DNA of 14,807 bases from Planococcus sp. (in: firmicutes) (lineage in GTDB: Bacteria > Bacillota > Bacilli > Bacillales_A > Planococcaceae), in NCBI GenBank assembly GCA_030147455.1, contig JASKZU010000294.1, forward strand, positions 1 through 14,807, read 5' to 3'. The notes under the pieces are model-generated. The model was given only the letters and a program-made list of their open reading frames with translations, searched no databases and was not told where the DNA came from. Made by a program: the position numbers and the translations under genes. Every line of letters begins with the position of its first letter. The first letter of the stretch is position 1. Shown piece after piece: positions 1 to 5,176 of this stretch.

Positions 1-261
1 GATTACGAGGAAAATCGAAAAGGCGATGATGAAAAAATCGATAACAGACTGCGCAAAAACGCCGTACTTAAGTACCGCGCCGTCGATGCTGTAAGTCCAG
101 TCTTCCACGCTAAAACCGCCGAGCAAGATGCCGACTGCCGGCATAATAATGTCTTCGACCAACGATGTGACAATTTTGCCGAATGCGGTGCCGATGACGA
201 CTGCGATTGCGAGATCGATGACATTACCTTTTAACGCAAATTCCTTAAAATCTCCCCACGC
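1..261 (-). CDS. mscL: Large-conductance mechanosensitive channel MscL, 5' part, start codon missing
   Basis: MscL forms a membrane pore that opens under membrane tension and releases solutes on osmotic downshock. On the minus strand, reading left from about 261, the frame gives W-G-D-F-K-E-F-A-L-K-G-N-V-I-D-L-A-I, the family's cytoplasmic helix and the start of TM1. Next come the conserved IVTSLVEDIIMP stretch, the periplasmic segment (WTYSIDGAVLKYG) and the start of TM2 (FFIIAFSIFLV) at the window edge. About 87 codons are visible; the family is roughly 120-150 residues, so the 3' part lies outside. Oddity: the codon where the start should be (259-261) is GCG, the codon before it is AAC and the one before that TAG. 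A GTG lies nearby but in another frame. A good AAAAGGAG ribosome site precedes. The gene may be a start-less pseudogene, contain a one-base error, or use an unusual start. Confidence 0.85.
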
Positions 262-331
262 GTTCTACACTCCTTTTAGGTTCTGGCTAGTTCGTTTCTG
301 CTGATTTAGTGTAGCTGCTCCAAGGCCGCTG

Positions 332-337
332 TATAAT
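332..337 (+). promoter_or_regulatory. Possible -10 element for the lytic transglycosylase gene
   Basis: A perfect TATAAT lies about 76 bases before the start at 414. No good -35 is seen at 16-18 bases. An alternative is the extended -10 TGG-TAAACT at 376-384, nearer the gene. The 150-base gap between the divergent mscL and transglycosylase genes holds nothing else I recognise. Confidence 0.3.
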
Positions 338-413
338 GCCTCTTTAGCAAGCACCGGGTAAAAGGAGAGGGGCTGTGGTAAACTGAATCAAACGACTGTA
401 TAGGTGTGAAAAT

Positions 414-1064
414 ATGAAATCGCAAAAAACGAAGTCTCGCTCATTATTTTGGAAATTCGGCTGTCTGGTGGCATTTTTCCCCGCAGCCATTGTCGCTTTT
501 ACGCTATTGGCCATCGGGGCATTTTCTTATCTAGGAGACGCCACGGTCAAAGAAACCGTTCAAAAAGGCCAGGACCGTGTGTTTGAAACGACTTTCCCGG
601 AAGAAAACATTCCGTTATACAAAGAAGCCGCGGCAGCCTACGATATTCCTTGGCCGCTGCTTGCAGCCCATCACCGAATTGAAACGAGATTTTCGACGAT
701 GGATCCGCTATTGTCCCCAGTAGGGGCAGAAGGGCATATGCAGTTTATGCCATGCACGTTTGTCGGTTGGAGCCATCCGACTTGTTCAGGACTTGGCCAA
801 GGGGAAATTCCTGAAGCTGAAAAGACAGACCCTGCAGTTATTGAAAAGTACGGCGGATATGGGGTAGATGGTACGGGCAATGGCCTGGCCGACCCTTATG
901 ATTTGACGGATGCTCTTTACAGTGCAGCTAATTACTTGTCGCAAAACGGTGCTGCAGAAGGGGATTTGGAACGGGCTATATTCCAATACAACCATAGTGA
1001 AAAATACGTAGAAGATGTTTTGCATTACTATCATTTGTATGAAGATGAATATAATTCGCCATAA
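414..1064 (+). CDS. Membrane-anchored lytic transglycosylase (SLT/lysozyme-like)
   Basis: This probably cleaves the glycan strands of peptidoglycan outside the cell. The 216-residue protein has a basic N-terminus and one membrane segment (about 14-40), then a short linker and a lysozyme-like domain from about 65. E90, in the context H-R-I-E-T-R-F, sits where the catalytic glutamate of lytic transglycosylases is expected. G-H-M-Q-F-M-P (107-113) matches the conserved G-x-M-Q-F-x-P motif. The segment DGTGNGLADPYDLTDAL (152-168), followed by AANYL, and the AIFQYNHSEKYV segment (188-199) match the rest of the fold. C114 and C124 could form an extracellular disulfide. No lipobox or export cleavage site is evident, so it likely stays anchored. 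The start has an AGGTG ribosome site. It stands alone, with a bidirectional terminator right after its stop. Substrate and role in the cell cycle cannot be told from sequence. Confidence 0.82.
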   Translation: MKSQKTKSRSLFWKFGCLVAFFPAAIVAFTLLAIGAFSYLGDATVKETVQKGQDRVFETTFPEENIPLYKEAAAAYDIPWPLLAAHHRIETRFSTMDPLLSPVGAEGHMQFMPCTFVGWSHPTCSGLGQGEIPEAEKTDPAVIEKYGGYGVDGTGNGLADPYDLTDALYSAANYLSQNGAAEGDLERAIFQYNHSEKYVEDVLHYYHLYEDEYNSP

Positions 1065-1097
1065 AAAAAGAGTGGACCGAAGTCCACTCTTTTTTTT
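1063..1097. terminator. Bidirectional terminator between convergent genes
   Basis: Perfect 8-bp stem GAGTGGAC / GTCCACTC with loop CGAA, flanked by seven As on the left and eight Ts on the right, so it can end transcripts from both sides. It touches the stop codons of both the transglycosylase gene (ends 1064) and the minus-strand gene ending at 1096. Confidence 0.92.
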
Positions 1098-1359
1098 ATG
1101 CGCGTTTGCGTCCTTTGTTCATTGATCCAAGGATCAAGCTAAGTACGAAGACAAAGATCAAAGCACCGATTAGTGCTGGAATGATCGCGATGTCCCAAAC
1201 AACTGGTCCCATGTCGCCAAGCAACATGCCGCCAAGCCATGCACCGATAATACCTGCGATGATGTTACCGATAATACCGCCCGGAATATCTTTCCCGAGG
1301 ATTAGGCCAGCTAACCAACCGATAATACCACCCATGATTAAGTAAAGTAAGAATCCCAT
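1096..1359 (-). CDS. GlsB/YeaQ/YmgE-family small membrane protein
   Basis: An 87-residue, glycine-rich, very hydrophobic protein of the 'transglycosylase-associated' (GlsB/YeaQ/YmgE) family. Despite that name it has no known enzymatic activity; members are membrane proteins linked to general stress (for example B. subtilis YdaS, a sigma-B target). Three membrane segments are visible, at about 3-22, 27-47 and 56-79, with the typical start MGFLLYLIMGGIIGWLAG and the repeated G-G-I-I-G-N-I-I-A-G-I-I-G-A-W-L-G-G pattern. It ends in a basic tail, NKGRKRA. The start at 1359 is chosen because AAGGAG stands nine bases before it; an in-frame TTG 18 bases upstream overlaps no better site. A sigma-B-like promoter lies upstream, which fits a stress role. 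It is monocistronic, ending at the shared terminator. Confidence 0.85.
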   Translation of the reverse strand: MGFLLYLIMGGIIGWLAGLILGKDIPGGIIGNIIAGIIGAWLGGMLLGDMGPVVWDIAIIPALIGALIFVFVLSLILGSMNKGRKRA

Positions 1360-1414
1360 TTTTTTCAACTCCTTCAAAAAAGTTTTGGTTATGAATAAGT
1401 GCTACACTCTAGGT

Positions 1415-1440
1415 ATAACCAAATGTGGGACTTTTAAAAC
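1415..1440 (-). promoter_or_regulatory. Sigma-B-like promoter of the GlsB-family gene
   Basis: Read on the minus strand: GTTTTA (1440-1435), 14 bases, then GGTTAT (1420-1415). The general-stress sigma-B consensus is GTTTAA, 12-14 bases, GGGWAW. It lies about 56 bases before the start at 1359. A weaker sigma-A reading (TATACC as -10) is also possible. Confidence 0.5.
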
Positions 1441-1454
1441 ATAGAACTTGAAAT

Positions 1455-1997
1455 TTATTTTATTCGGGCACCCAGCGTCGTTTCCAAATGGCGCAATGCA
1501 TAGCGGTGCCCAGCGTCGTCAAAGCTTGCTACGGCCTGCTCGTGAACCACTATCGAGTACCCTTTATTATAAGCATCAACAGCCGTGTGAAGAACGCAAA
1601 TATCTGTACAGACGCCGATAAGATGAAGTTCTTCAATGTTTCGTTCGCGCAGCATCAACTCCAGCGGGGTGCCTGCAAATGCACTATAGCGGGTCTTATC
1701 CATCCAGGTAATGCGTTCTTCATTTTGTTCGTAAACTTCCTGCAGCCGACCGTAAAGTTTTCTGCCGCCTGTCCCGCGGATGTTATGGGGAGGAAAAAGC
1801 TTGGACTCTGGATGATAAGAGTCAAAACGTTCATGAAGGTCGACGGGCATGACAACAAAATCATCGTCTTTAAGAAATTGCTCTGTTATCGAACAAATTG
1901 CTTTTTCAATTGCCTGACCGGGTTTGCCGCATGTCAACGCCCCGTCATCGGCTACAAAGTCCACTGTATAATCTACGACAAGCAATGCTTTTTTCAT
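1455..1997 (-). CDS. pncA: Nicotinamidase (isochorismatase-like cysteine hydrolase)
   Basis: Hydrolyses nicotinamide to nicotinate and ammonia in the cytoplasm, the first step in salvaging NAD breakdown products. The 180-residue protein has the full family pattern: D9 (in L-L-V-V-D-Y-T-V-D-F), K101 (in D-K-T-R-Y-S-A-F) and the nucleophile C134 (in G-V-C-T-D-I-C-V) as catalytic triad, and D53, H55 and H71 as metal ligands. The segment before the cysteine carries the cis-peptide region typical of the superfamily. As I recall it, the protein is closely similar to B. subtilis PncA (YueJ) over its whole length, including FVADDGALTCG and AVDAYNKG. The start at 1997 is preferred because GGAGGTG stands six bases before it; a GTG at 2006 lies inside that ribosome site. 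It has its own promoter and no partner gene. Confidence 0.9.
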   Translation of the reverse strand: MKKALLVVDYTVDFVADDGALTCGKPGQAIEKAICSITEQFLKDDDFVVMPVDLHERFDSYHPESKLFPPHNIRGTGGRKLYGRLQEVYEQNEERITWMDKTRYSAFAGTPLELMLRERNIEELHLIGVCTDICVLHTAVDAYNKGYSIVVHEQAVASFDDAGHRYALRHLETTLGARIK

Positions 1998-2008
1998 CGA
2001 TTCCACCT

Positions 2009-2085
2009 CCGGTATTTGTTTTTAGTCTACCTGATTTTTTGCCTGATGTTAATTTTCAGCCGCAGCAAAGGTTTTTAAATACCGG
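2009..2085. repeat. 9-bp inverted repeat bracketing the pncA promoter
   Basis: CCGGTATTT at 2009-2017 and its exact reverse complement AAATACCGG at 2077-2085 lie on either side of the pncA promoter, 59 bases apart. The left arm is at the predicted transcript start, next to the ribosome site. Function unknown; it could be a pair of operator half-sites or chance. Confidence 0.4.
2024..2052 (-). promoter_or_regulatory. Sigma-A promoter of pncA
   Basis: On the minus strand: TTAACA (2052-2047), a 17-base spacer, and TAGACT (2029-2024), about 27 bases before the start codon. The -35 matches the consensus TTGACA in five of six positions. Confidence 0.65.
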
Positions 2086-2098
2086 CGAAATGAACCGC

Positions 2099-2127
2099 TT
2101 GCTAATAGTCAGAAAATTCATTATACT
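2099..2127 (+). promoter_or_regulatory. Sigma-A promoter of the small hydrophobic peptide gene
   Basis: TTGCTA (2099-2104), a 17-base spacer and TATACT (2122-2127). Transcription should begin near 2134, about 20 bases before the ATG at 2155. The only open frame it serves is the 36-residue one. Confidence 0.7.
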
Positions 2128-2154
2128 ATTGAAAACAGGATAGGGGTGTGGGTT

Positions 2155-2265
2155 ATGCAATATGAAAACTTTCAAAAGTTAAACAGACAAGGTGTATTGT
2201 TTACGGCGCTTCACACACTTATCGTTTTCAACTTCGCGTTCGACTTCAGCTTTTTCTTCCGTTAA
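2155..2265 (+). CDS. Small hydrophobic protein, 36 residues, unknown function
   Basis: I do not recognise this protein. The frame encodes 36 residues: a polar N-terminus (MQYENFQKLNRQG), then a hydrophobic run starting VLFTALHTLIVF and a phenylalanine-rich end (FAFDFSFFFR) in which hydrophobic residues alternate with polar ones. The second half could be one membrane segment. Support for a real gene: a good sigma-A promoter ends about 28 bases upstream, a GGGGTG ribosome site stands eight bases before the ATG, and a strong terminator follows 30-odd bases after the stop. The transcript would be only about 200 bases. An alternative is a small RNA in which the frame is incidental. It does not resemble a toxin-antitoxin pair, since no antitoxin gene is seen, though a membrane peptide of this kind could be toxic. 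Confidence 0.55.
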   Translation: MQYENFQKLNRQGVLFTALHTLIVFNFAFDFSFFFR

Positions 2266-2295
2266 CGACGAGGAGGAAAGCGCCCAGTTGAAGAA

Positions 2296-2330
2296 ATAAA
2301 AAAATCCGGCCCATGAGGCCGGATTTTTTA
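2296..2330. terminator. Bidirectional terminator between the small peptide gene and the recombinase-like gene
   Basis: Perfect 8-bp stem ATCCGGCC (2304-2311) / GGCCGGAT (2317-2324) with loop CATGA, an A-tract to the left and six Ts to the right. It serves the plus-strand small gene and the minus-strand gene ending at 2334. Confidence 0.92.
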
Positions 2331-2333
2331 TAT

Positions 2334-3191
2334 TTAAGATTTTCGTTTTAAGCGCACAAGTGAATCTTTTAAAATGCGTGAAGCGGATTCAATCGACACG
2401 CCTAGAATTTCCTGGATTTCTTCCAAGTTCTTGTGTTCGACTGCATATAGGTAATGAACATAAGCAAATCGGATATCCCCGGATCGCATGGGGGCGCCGA
2501 CAAATTCGGACAGGGCTTCAGTATAGTCGGACAACGAACCCATCTGAAAATTGGTGTACTGATCTTTTACTTTTGAAGACAGGATAAAAGAGGTGCCGCG
2601 TAATATGGCGCGCTCGATGCCTTGTTCCATAATAGCGGCTTCATATTTATCAAAAGAAAGCGTGCAATGAAACCCGTCTTTTTTTTCAACATCCAACTGA
2701 AGCCCTTCGGCCGCATCGACAAAGTTATCAATATCAATCGCTACCATATCGCGAAGGCGCAGGCCGCGCAAATAAAAGACGTACAATAGCTTGGCATTGA
2801 GCGGAAGCTTGGGCGATTGGAGCACATCTTGCTTTTTCTCAAGCAAATGCTCGTAATCGACCTCAATATCATGCGGTTTTAAATCAAGCTTATGGTTTAA
2901 TTTGAATTTCGGCATAAAGTCGTTCGGTATTTTTCCGATCTGCCACATATAATCAAACCATCGGCGAATATAAATGAGCTTGCGGTTTAGCGTACTGTCT
3001 TTAATGCCGGCCTCTTTTTGTTCTTTTAAGAATGTTTGAATATCAGAAGGGCGGATTTCGTGCGGTTCCACCGATTTTTTATATGTTTTGCGAAGAAATG
3101 CAAATAATGCCCGAATCAACTGCACTTCATGGACGACCGTATTCGGGCTTATGCCATTATCCAATCTGTACTTTTCATAACCGTATGGCAT
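2334..3191 (-). CDS. Tyrosine-recombinase-fold protein with degenerate active site
   Basis: The 285-residue protein has the two-domain layout of phage-integrase-type recombinases. Residues about 5-85 look like the SAM-like core-binding domain (SPNTVVHEVQLIRALFAFL, then TLNRKLIYIRRWFDYMWQ). Residues about 110-280 match the catalytic fold. The first arginine is kept (R145 in Y-L-R-G-L-R-L-R-D) and a second aligns at R241 (D-I-R-F-A-Y-V-H-Y-L-Y). The usual histidine three residues before R241 is glycine (G238), the histidine of the L-G-H motif is valine (V265), and the position of the nucleophilic tyrosine is leucine (L274). It should therefore not cut DNA, but may still bind it. The start at 3191 has AGAGGTG seven bases upstream; the ATG at 3197 is too close to that site. 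No attachment sites or phage genes are nearby, so it looks like a resident gene, possibly a regulator. Confidence 0.75.
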   Translation of the reverse strand: MPYGYEKYRLDNGISPNTVVHEVQLIRALFAFLRKTYKKSVEPHEIRPSDIQTFLKEQKEAGIKDSTLNRKLIYIRRWFDYMWQIGKIPNDFMPKFKLNHKLDLKPHDIEVDYEHLLEKKQDVLQSPKLPLNAKLLYVFYLRGLRLRDMVAIDIDNFVDAAEGLQLDVEKKDGFHCTLSFDKYEAAIMEQGIERAILRGTSFILSSKVKDQYTNFQMGSLSDYTEALSEFVGAPMRSGDIRFAYVHYLYAVEHKNLEEIQEILGVSIESASRILKDSLVRLKRKS

Positions 3192-3222
3192 GGACATTCA
3201 CCTCTCTAATCAGGTTTTATTC

Positions 3223-3231
3223 AGTATACCA
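3223..3231 (-). promoter_or_regulatory. Extended -10 promoter of the recombinase-like gene
   Basis: On the minus strand TGG-TATACT (3231-3223), an extended -10, ends about 31 bases before the start at 3191. The -35 position falls on GTTCCC, which is poor and lies inside an inverted repeat. Confidence 0.55.
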
Positions 3232-3243
3232 GTTTTGGGGCAG

Positions 3244-3263
3244 AAGGGAACGTACTTTCCCTT
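3244..3263. repeat. 7-bp inverted repeat over the -35 of the recombinase-like gene
   Basis: AAGGGAA (3244-3250) and TTCCCTT (3257-3263) form a perfect inverted repeat around CGTACT. No T-tract follows on either strand, so it is not a terminator. Its position over the -35 region suggests an operator. Confidence 0.5.
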
Positions 3264-3280
3264 AGTAAATATGCGTCATG

Positions 3281-3327
3281 AAAAAAACAAAAAACGGTGG
3301 GTTCACATCGAAACCTGCCGTTTTTTG
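3281..3327 (-). terminator. Terminator of the winged-helix regulator gene
   Basis: Outer stem CAAAAAACGG (3288-3297) with CCGTTTTTTG (3318-3327), and weaker inner pairing of GGGTT with AACCT. On the minus strand it ends in a T-rich run from 3294 to 3281, suitable for ending the gene that stops at 3374. Confidence 0.75.
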
Positions 3328-3373
3328 CATGAGTAATATTAAGTCTTTTAAAATAAACAAAAGTAATTGCGGT

Positions 3374-3916
3374 TCAGCTATCCGGAACAATGGTGATCGC
3401 TACTGTACGAACCGGTTGAACGGTGTCGCTATCGCGTTCAGGCTCATAAAACTTATGGATCAGCGCATTTAACTCTTTTTGAAAGTGTTCGAATCGCTCA
3501 TCGCTCATCGGAACTTCCATCATCGAAAAAGTGGAGCGGTCCTGTACGGGACGTTGACTGGCCATTTTTTCAAGATACGCTTCGTACTGCGTCAACAACG
3601 ACAATTGATAATAAGAAACATAACTCAATTTATCGCTTGAAGATAGTGAATCCCATTCTGTTGGATCTACCTGTGCGTTGTCCATATTCATTGCATAGTA
3701 TTTTTCCAAAACGGATTTTACTTTTTTTTCTTTTACAACCGTCAATGCACCGGCATCTGCCAACACTTGGAGGTGCCGGTAAAGCGTCGCTTGCGGTACA
3801 TCTTTCAATATCTTCACCATTTCCAACGGCGTCATTCCCTGTTCCTGATGCCTCATCAATACACGGCAAATTTTCATTCGTACAGGATGCATGAGGAGCT
3901 CTGCTGTATTCTTCAA
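3374..3916 (-). CDS. Winged-helix transcriptional regulator (HTH_20/ArsR-like)
   Basis: A 180-residue DNA-binding protein. Residues 1-75 form an ArsR-type winged helix: MHPVRMKICRVLMRH, the helix-turn-helix with recognition helix PQATLYRHLQVLADAGAL (41-58), and a basic wing VVKEKKVKSVLEKYY. The remaining 105 residues look helical and are probably for dimerisation or sensing; H10 and C17 are isolated and there is no ELCVCD or similar metal site, so it is not a classic metal sensor. The start is TTG at 3916, with AAAGGTG five bases before it; no in-frame ATG or GTG fits better. It is divergent from the ABC module at 4036 and shares a promoter region with it, so it is the obvious candidate regulator of that module and perhaps of itself. 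The ligand is unknown. Confidence 0.8.
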   Translation of the reverse strand: MKNTAELLMHPVRMKICRVLMRHQEQGMTPLEMVKILKDVPQATLYRHLQVLADAGALTVVKEKKVKSVLEKYYAMNMDNAQVDPTEWDSLSSSDKLSYVSYYQLSLLTQYEAYLEKMASQRPVQDRSTFSMMEVPMSDERFEHFQKELNALIHKFYEPERDSDTVQPVRTVAITIVPDS

Positions 3917-3950
3917 GTCATCACCTTTGTTTCATTAGAAATTTGTTCTC

Positions 3951-3979
3951 ATTATAAATAATAAGAATAAGAATTGCAA
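3951..3979 (-). promoter_or_regulatory. Promoter of the regulator gene, sharing its -35 with the divergent promoter
   Basis: On the minus strand: TTGCAA (3979-3974), a 17-base spacer, and a perfect TATAAT (3956-3951), about 35 bases before the TTG start at 3916. TTGCAA is self-complementary, so the same six base pairs also serve the plus-strand promoter. Confidence 0.7.
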
Positions 3980-4002
3980 TCCAAGCTTTTTTAACTTATC
4001 AT
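3974..4002 (+). promoter_or_regulatory. Promoter of the ABC-transporter module
   Basis: TTGCAA (3974-3979), a 17-base spacer and TATCAT (3997-4002), 33 bases before the ATG at 4036. It uses the same -35 base pairs as the divergent promoter, and the palindrome at 4000-4019 overlaps its -10. Confidence 0.65.
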
Positions 4003-4019
4003 TATCATTATTGATAATG
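3995..4019. promoter_or_regulatory. Palindromic, Fur-box-like operator over the ABC-module promoter
   Basis: CATTATCA (4000-4007) and TGATAATG (4012-4019) form a perfect 8-bp inverted repeat around TTAT. The region also reads as four hexamers in phase, CTTATC, ATTATC, ATTATT and GATAAT (3995-4018). On the minus strand 14 of 19 positions match the Fur-box consensus by my count. It covers the -10 and the start point, so a bound protein would repress. It may equally be the site of the divergent winged-helix regulator. Confidence 0.5.
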
Positions 4020-4035
4020 AATAGGAGGAGTAACG

Positions 4036-4299
4036 ATGCAATGGACTTACGGGTTGGATGAATTAAGAAACATAGAGATAGGGCTATTTCTGCCCATTCT
4101 TTTGCCGCTGCTTGCTGTCAGCGCATTGTTGGTTGCTGTAGCATTGATCGATTTATATCGAAACAGAAAATCCAGGAAGCATGTATTGGCATGGACTTTG
4201 ATTATTATTTTTGCTAACACGCTCGGGCCGGTGTTGTATTTCGTTATTGGCAGAAAGGAGCGTGAAGTCCGTGAAACTGGAAGTGTGCAACGTCACTAA
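4036..4299 (+). CDS. PLDc_N-domain small membrane protein (YxlE-like)
   Basis: An 87-residue protein with two membrane segments (about 16-38 and 51-71) and a basic loop, YRNRKSRKH, between them. The pattern W-T-L-I-I-I-F-A-N-T-L-G-P-V-L-Y-F-V-I-G-R-K is characteristic of the PLDc_N family, the two-helix hairpin found at the N-terminus of cardiolipin synthases but here standing alone without catalytic HKD motifs. In B. subtilis the same type of protein (YxlE) precedes the ABC transporter genes yxlF and yxlG in the sigY operon, where it has been linked to control of SigY. The start follows an AGGAGGAG ribosome site. Its 3' end overlaps the ATPase gene by 29 bases, indicating coupled translation. 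Its exact role is unknown; a membrane partner or regulator of the transporter is plausible. Confidence 0.82.
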   Translation: MQWTYGLDELRNIEIGLFLPILLPLLAVSALLVAVALIDLYRNRKSRKHVLAWTLIIIFANTLGPVLYFVIGRKEREVRETGSVQRH

Positions 4300-5176
4300 G
4301 TCCTATCGCAACAAAAAAGCAGTCGACAACTTCTCAATGGAACTTCAATCAAAAGAATGTGTCGGGTTGATTGGGCCAAATGGAGCCGGAAAGTCTACAT
4401 TGCTTCAAATTATTTCAACGATTATAAAGCAGACTGAAGGCACGGTATTGCTGGATGGTGTAGAAATTTCGAAGATGAAAAAACAAATCGGCTATTTGCC
4501 TCAATTTCCGTACTTTTTCGAGTGGATGACTGCACGTGAAGCACTGTTATACGCTGGACAGCTCTCAGGAATTGAAAAACAAGAACTGGCAAAGTCGATA
4601 CCGGACATGCTAAAAAAAGTACAACTGCTGCGAGAACAACATACAAAGATATCTTCGTTCTCCGGCGGGATGAAGCAGCGTCTTGGCATGGCCCAGGCTT
4701 TGCTGCACAGCCCTTCGTTGATCGTGATGGACGAACCGGTCTCTGCACTCGATCCAACAGGAAGAAGGGACGTGCTGAATTTGATCCAAGATCTTAGAAA
4801 AGAAGCAACCATTTTATTTTCTACGCATATTCTAAGCGACGCAGAAGAAGCCTGTGAGCGGTTTGTGATCATTAAAGACGGCAAAAAAATCAATGACACG
4901 ACCATTTCAGAGATGATGAGCCGCCAAATCAACGATGAATTGATAATTCAAACAACAACACAGCACCAGGGATGGATGGCAGGACTTCAACGTCTTGAAT
5001 ATGTAGAAACCGTTAAGGCGCTTGGGTCAGCATCTTTAGTGACAGTAAACAATATGAAAGCAAGCAAACTTCAGCTGCTTCAACATGCATTGAACAATAG
5101 AGTTGATTTGATCCGCTTCGAGGAAAAGCACGCTAGCTTGGAAGAAATTTATTTGGATTTGGTGGGAAAAGCATGA
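4271..5176 (+). CDS. ABC transporter ATP-binding protein (YxlF-like)
   Basis: The ATPase subunit that powers the permease encoded next. In 301 residues it shows Walker A G-P-N-G-A-G-K-S-T (35-43), Q-loop Q78 (G-Y-L-P-Q), signature S-G-G-M-K-Q-R (131-137), Walker B L-I-V-M-D-E-P with D154 and catalytic E155, and H186 of the H-loop. All are intact. The C-terminal third (about 205-301) is a variable accessory domain common in ABC-2 type exporters of the CcmA/YxlF group. I choose the GTG at 4271, ten bases after AAAGGAG; a GTG at 4262 lies almost on the ribosome site, and an ATG at 4211 would extend it deep into the preceding gene. Its stop overlaps the permease start by four bases (ATGA). Substrate cannot be told. 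Confidence 0.9.
   Translation: MKLEVCNVTKSYRNKKAVDNFSMELQSKECVGLIGPNGAGKSTLLQIISTIIKQTEGTVLLDGVEISKMKKQIGYLPQFPYFFEWMTAREALLYAGQLSGIEKQELAKSIPDMLKKVQLLREQHTKISSFSGGMKQRLGMAQALLHSPSLIVMDEPVSALDPTGRRDVLNLIQDLRKEATILFSTHILSDAEEACERFVIIKDGKKINDTTISEMMSRQINDELIIQTTTQHQGWMAGLQRLEYVETVKALGSASLVTVNNMKASKLQLLQHALNNRVDLIRFEEKHASLEEIYLDLVGKA

Noticed and set aside
1488..2078. 196-codon plus-strand frame opposite pncA
   Set aside because: pncA on the other strand has all catalytic residues; this frame has no family resemblance and no proper ribosome site.
2270..2300. Strong ribosome-site-like GAGGAGGAAAG followed by TTG-AAG-AAA-TAA
   Set aside because: The frame is only three codons; no real gene follows before the terminator.
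2266..2316. In-frame continuation after the stop of the 36-residue peptide, giving a charged 16-residue extension
   Set aside because: It would run into the terminator stem and no readthrough signal is visible; most likely chance.
2334..3191. Integrase as evidence of a prophage or genomic island
   Set aside because: The active site is lost, and no attachment repeats, tRNA or other phage genes are present in the window.
3374..3916. Classic ArsR/SmtB metal sensor
   Set aside because: No cysteine-rich or histidine metal site; only one cysteine (C17) and no ELCVCD-type motif.
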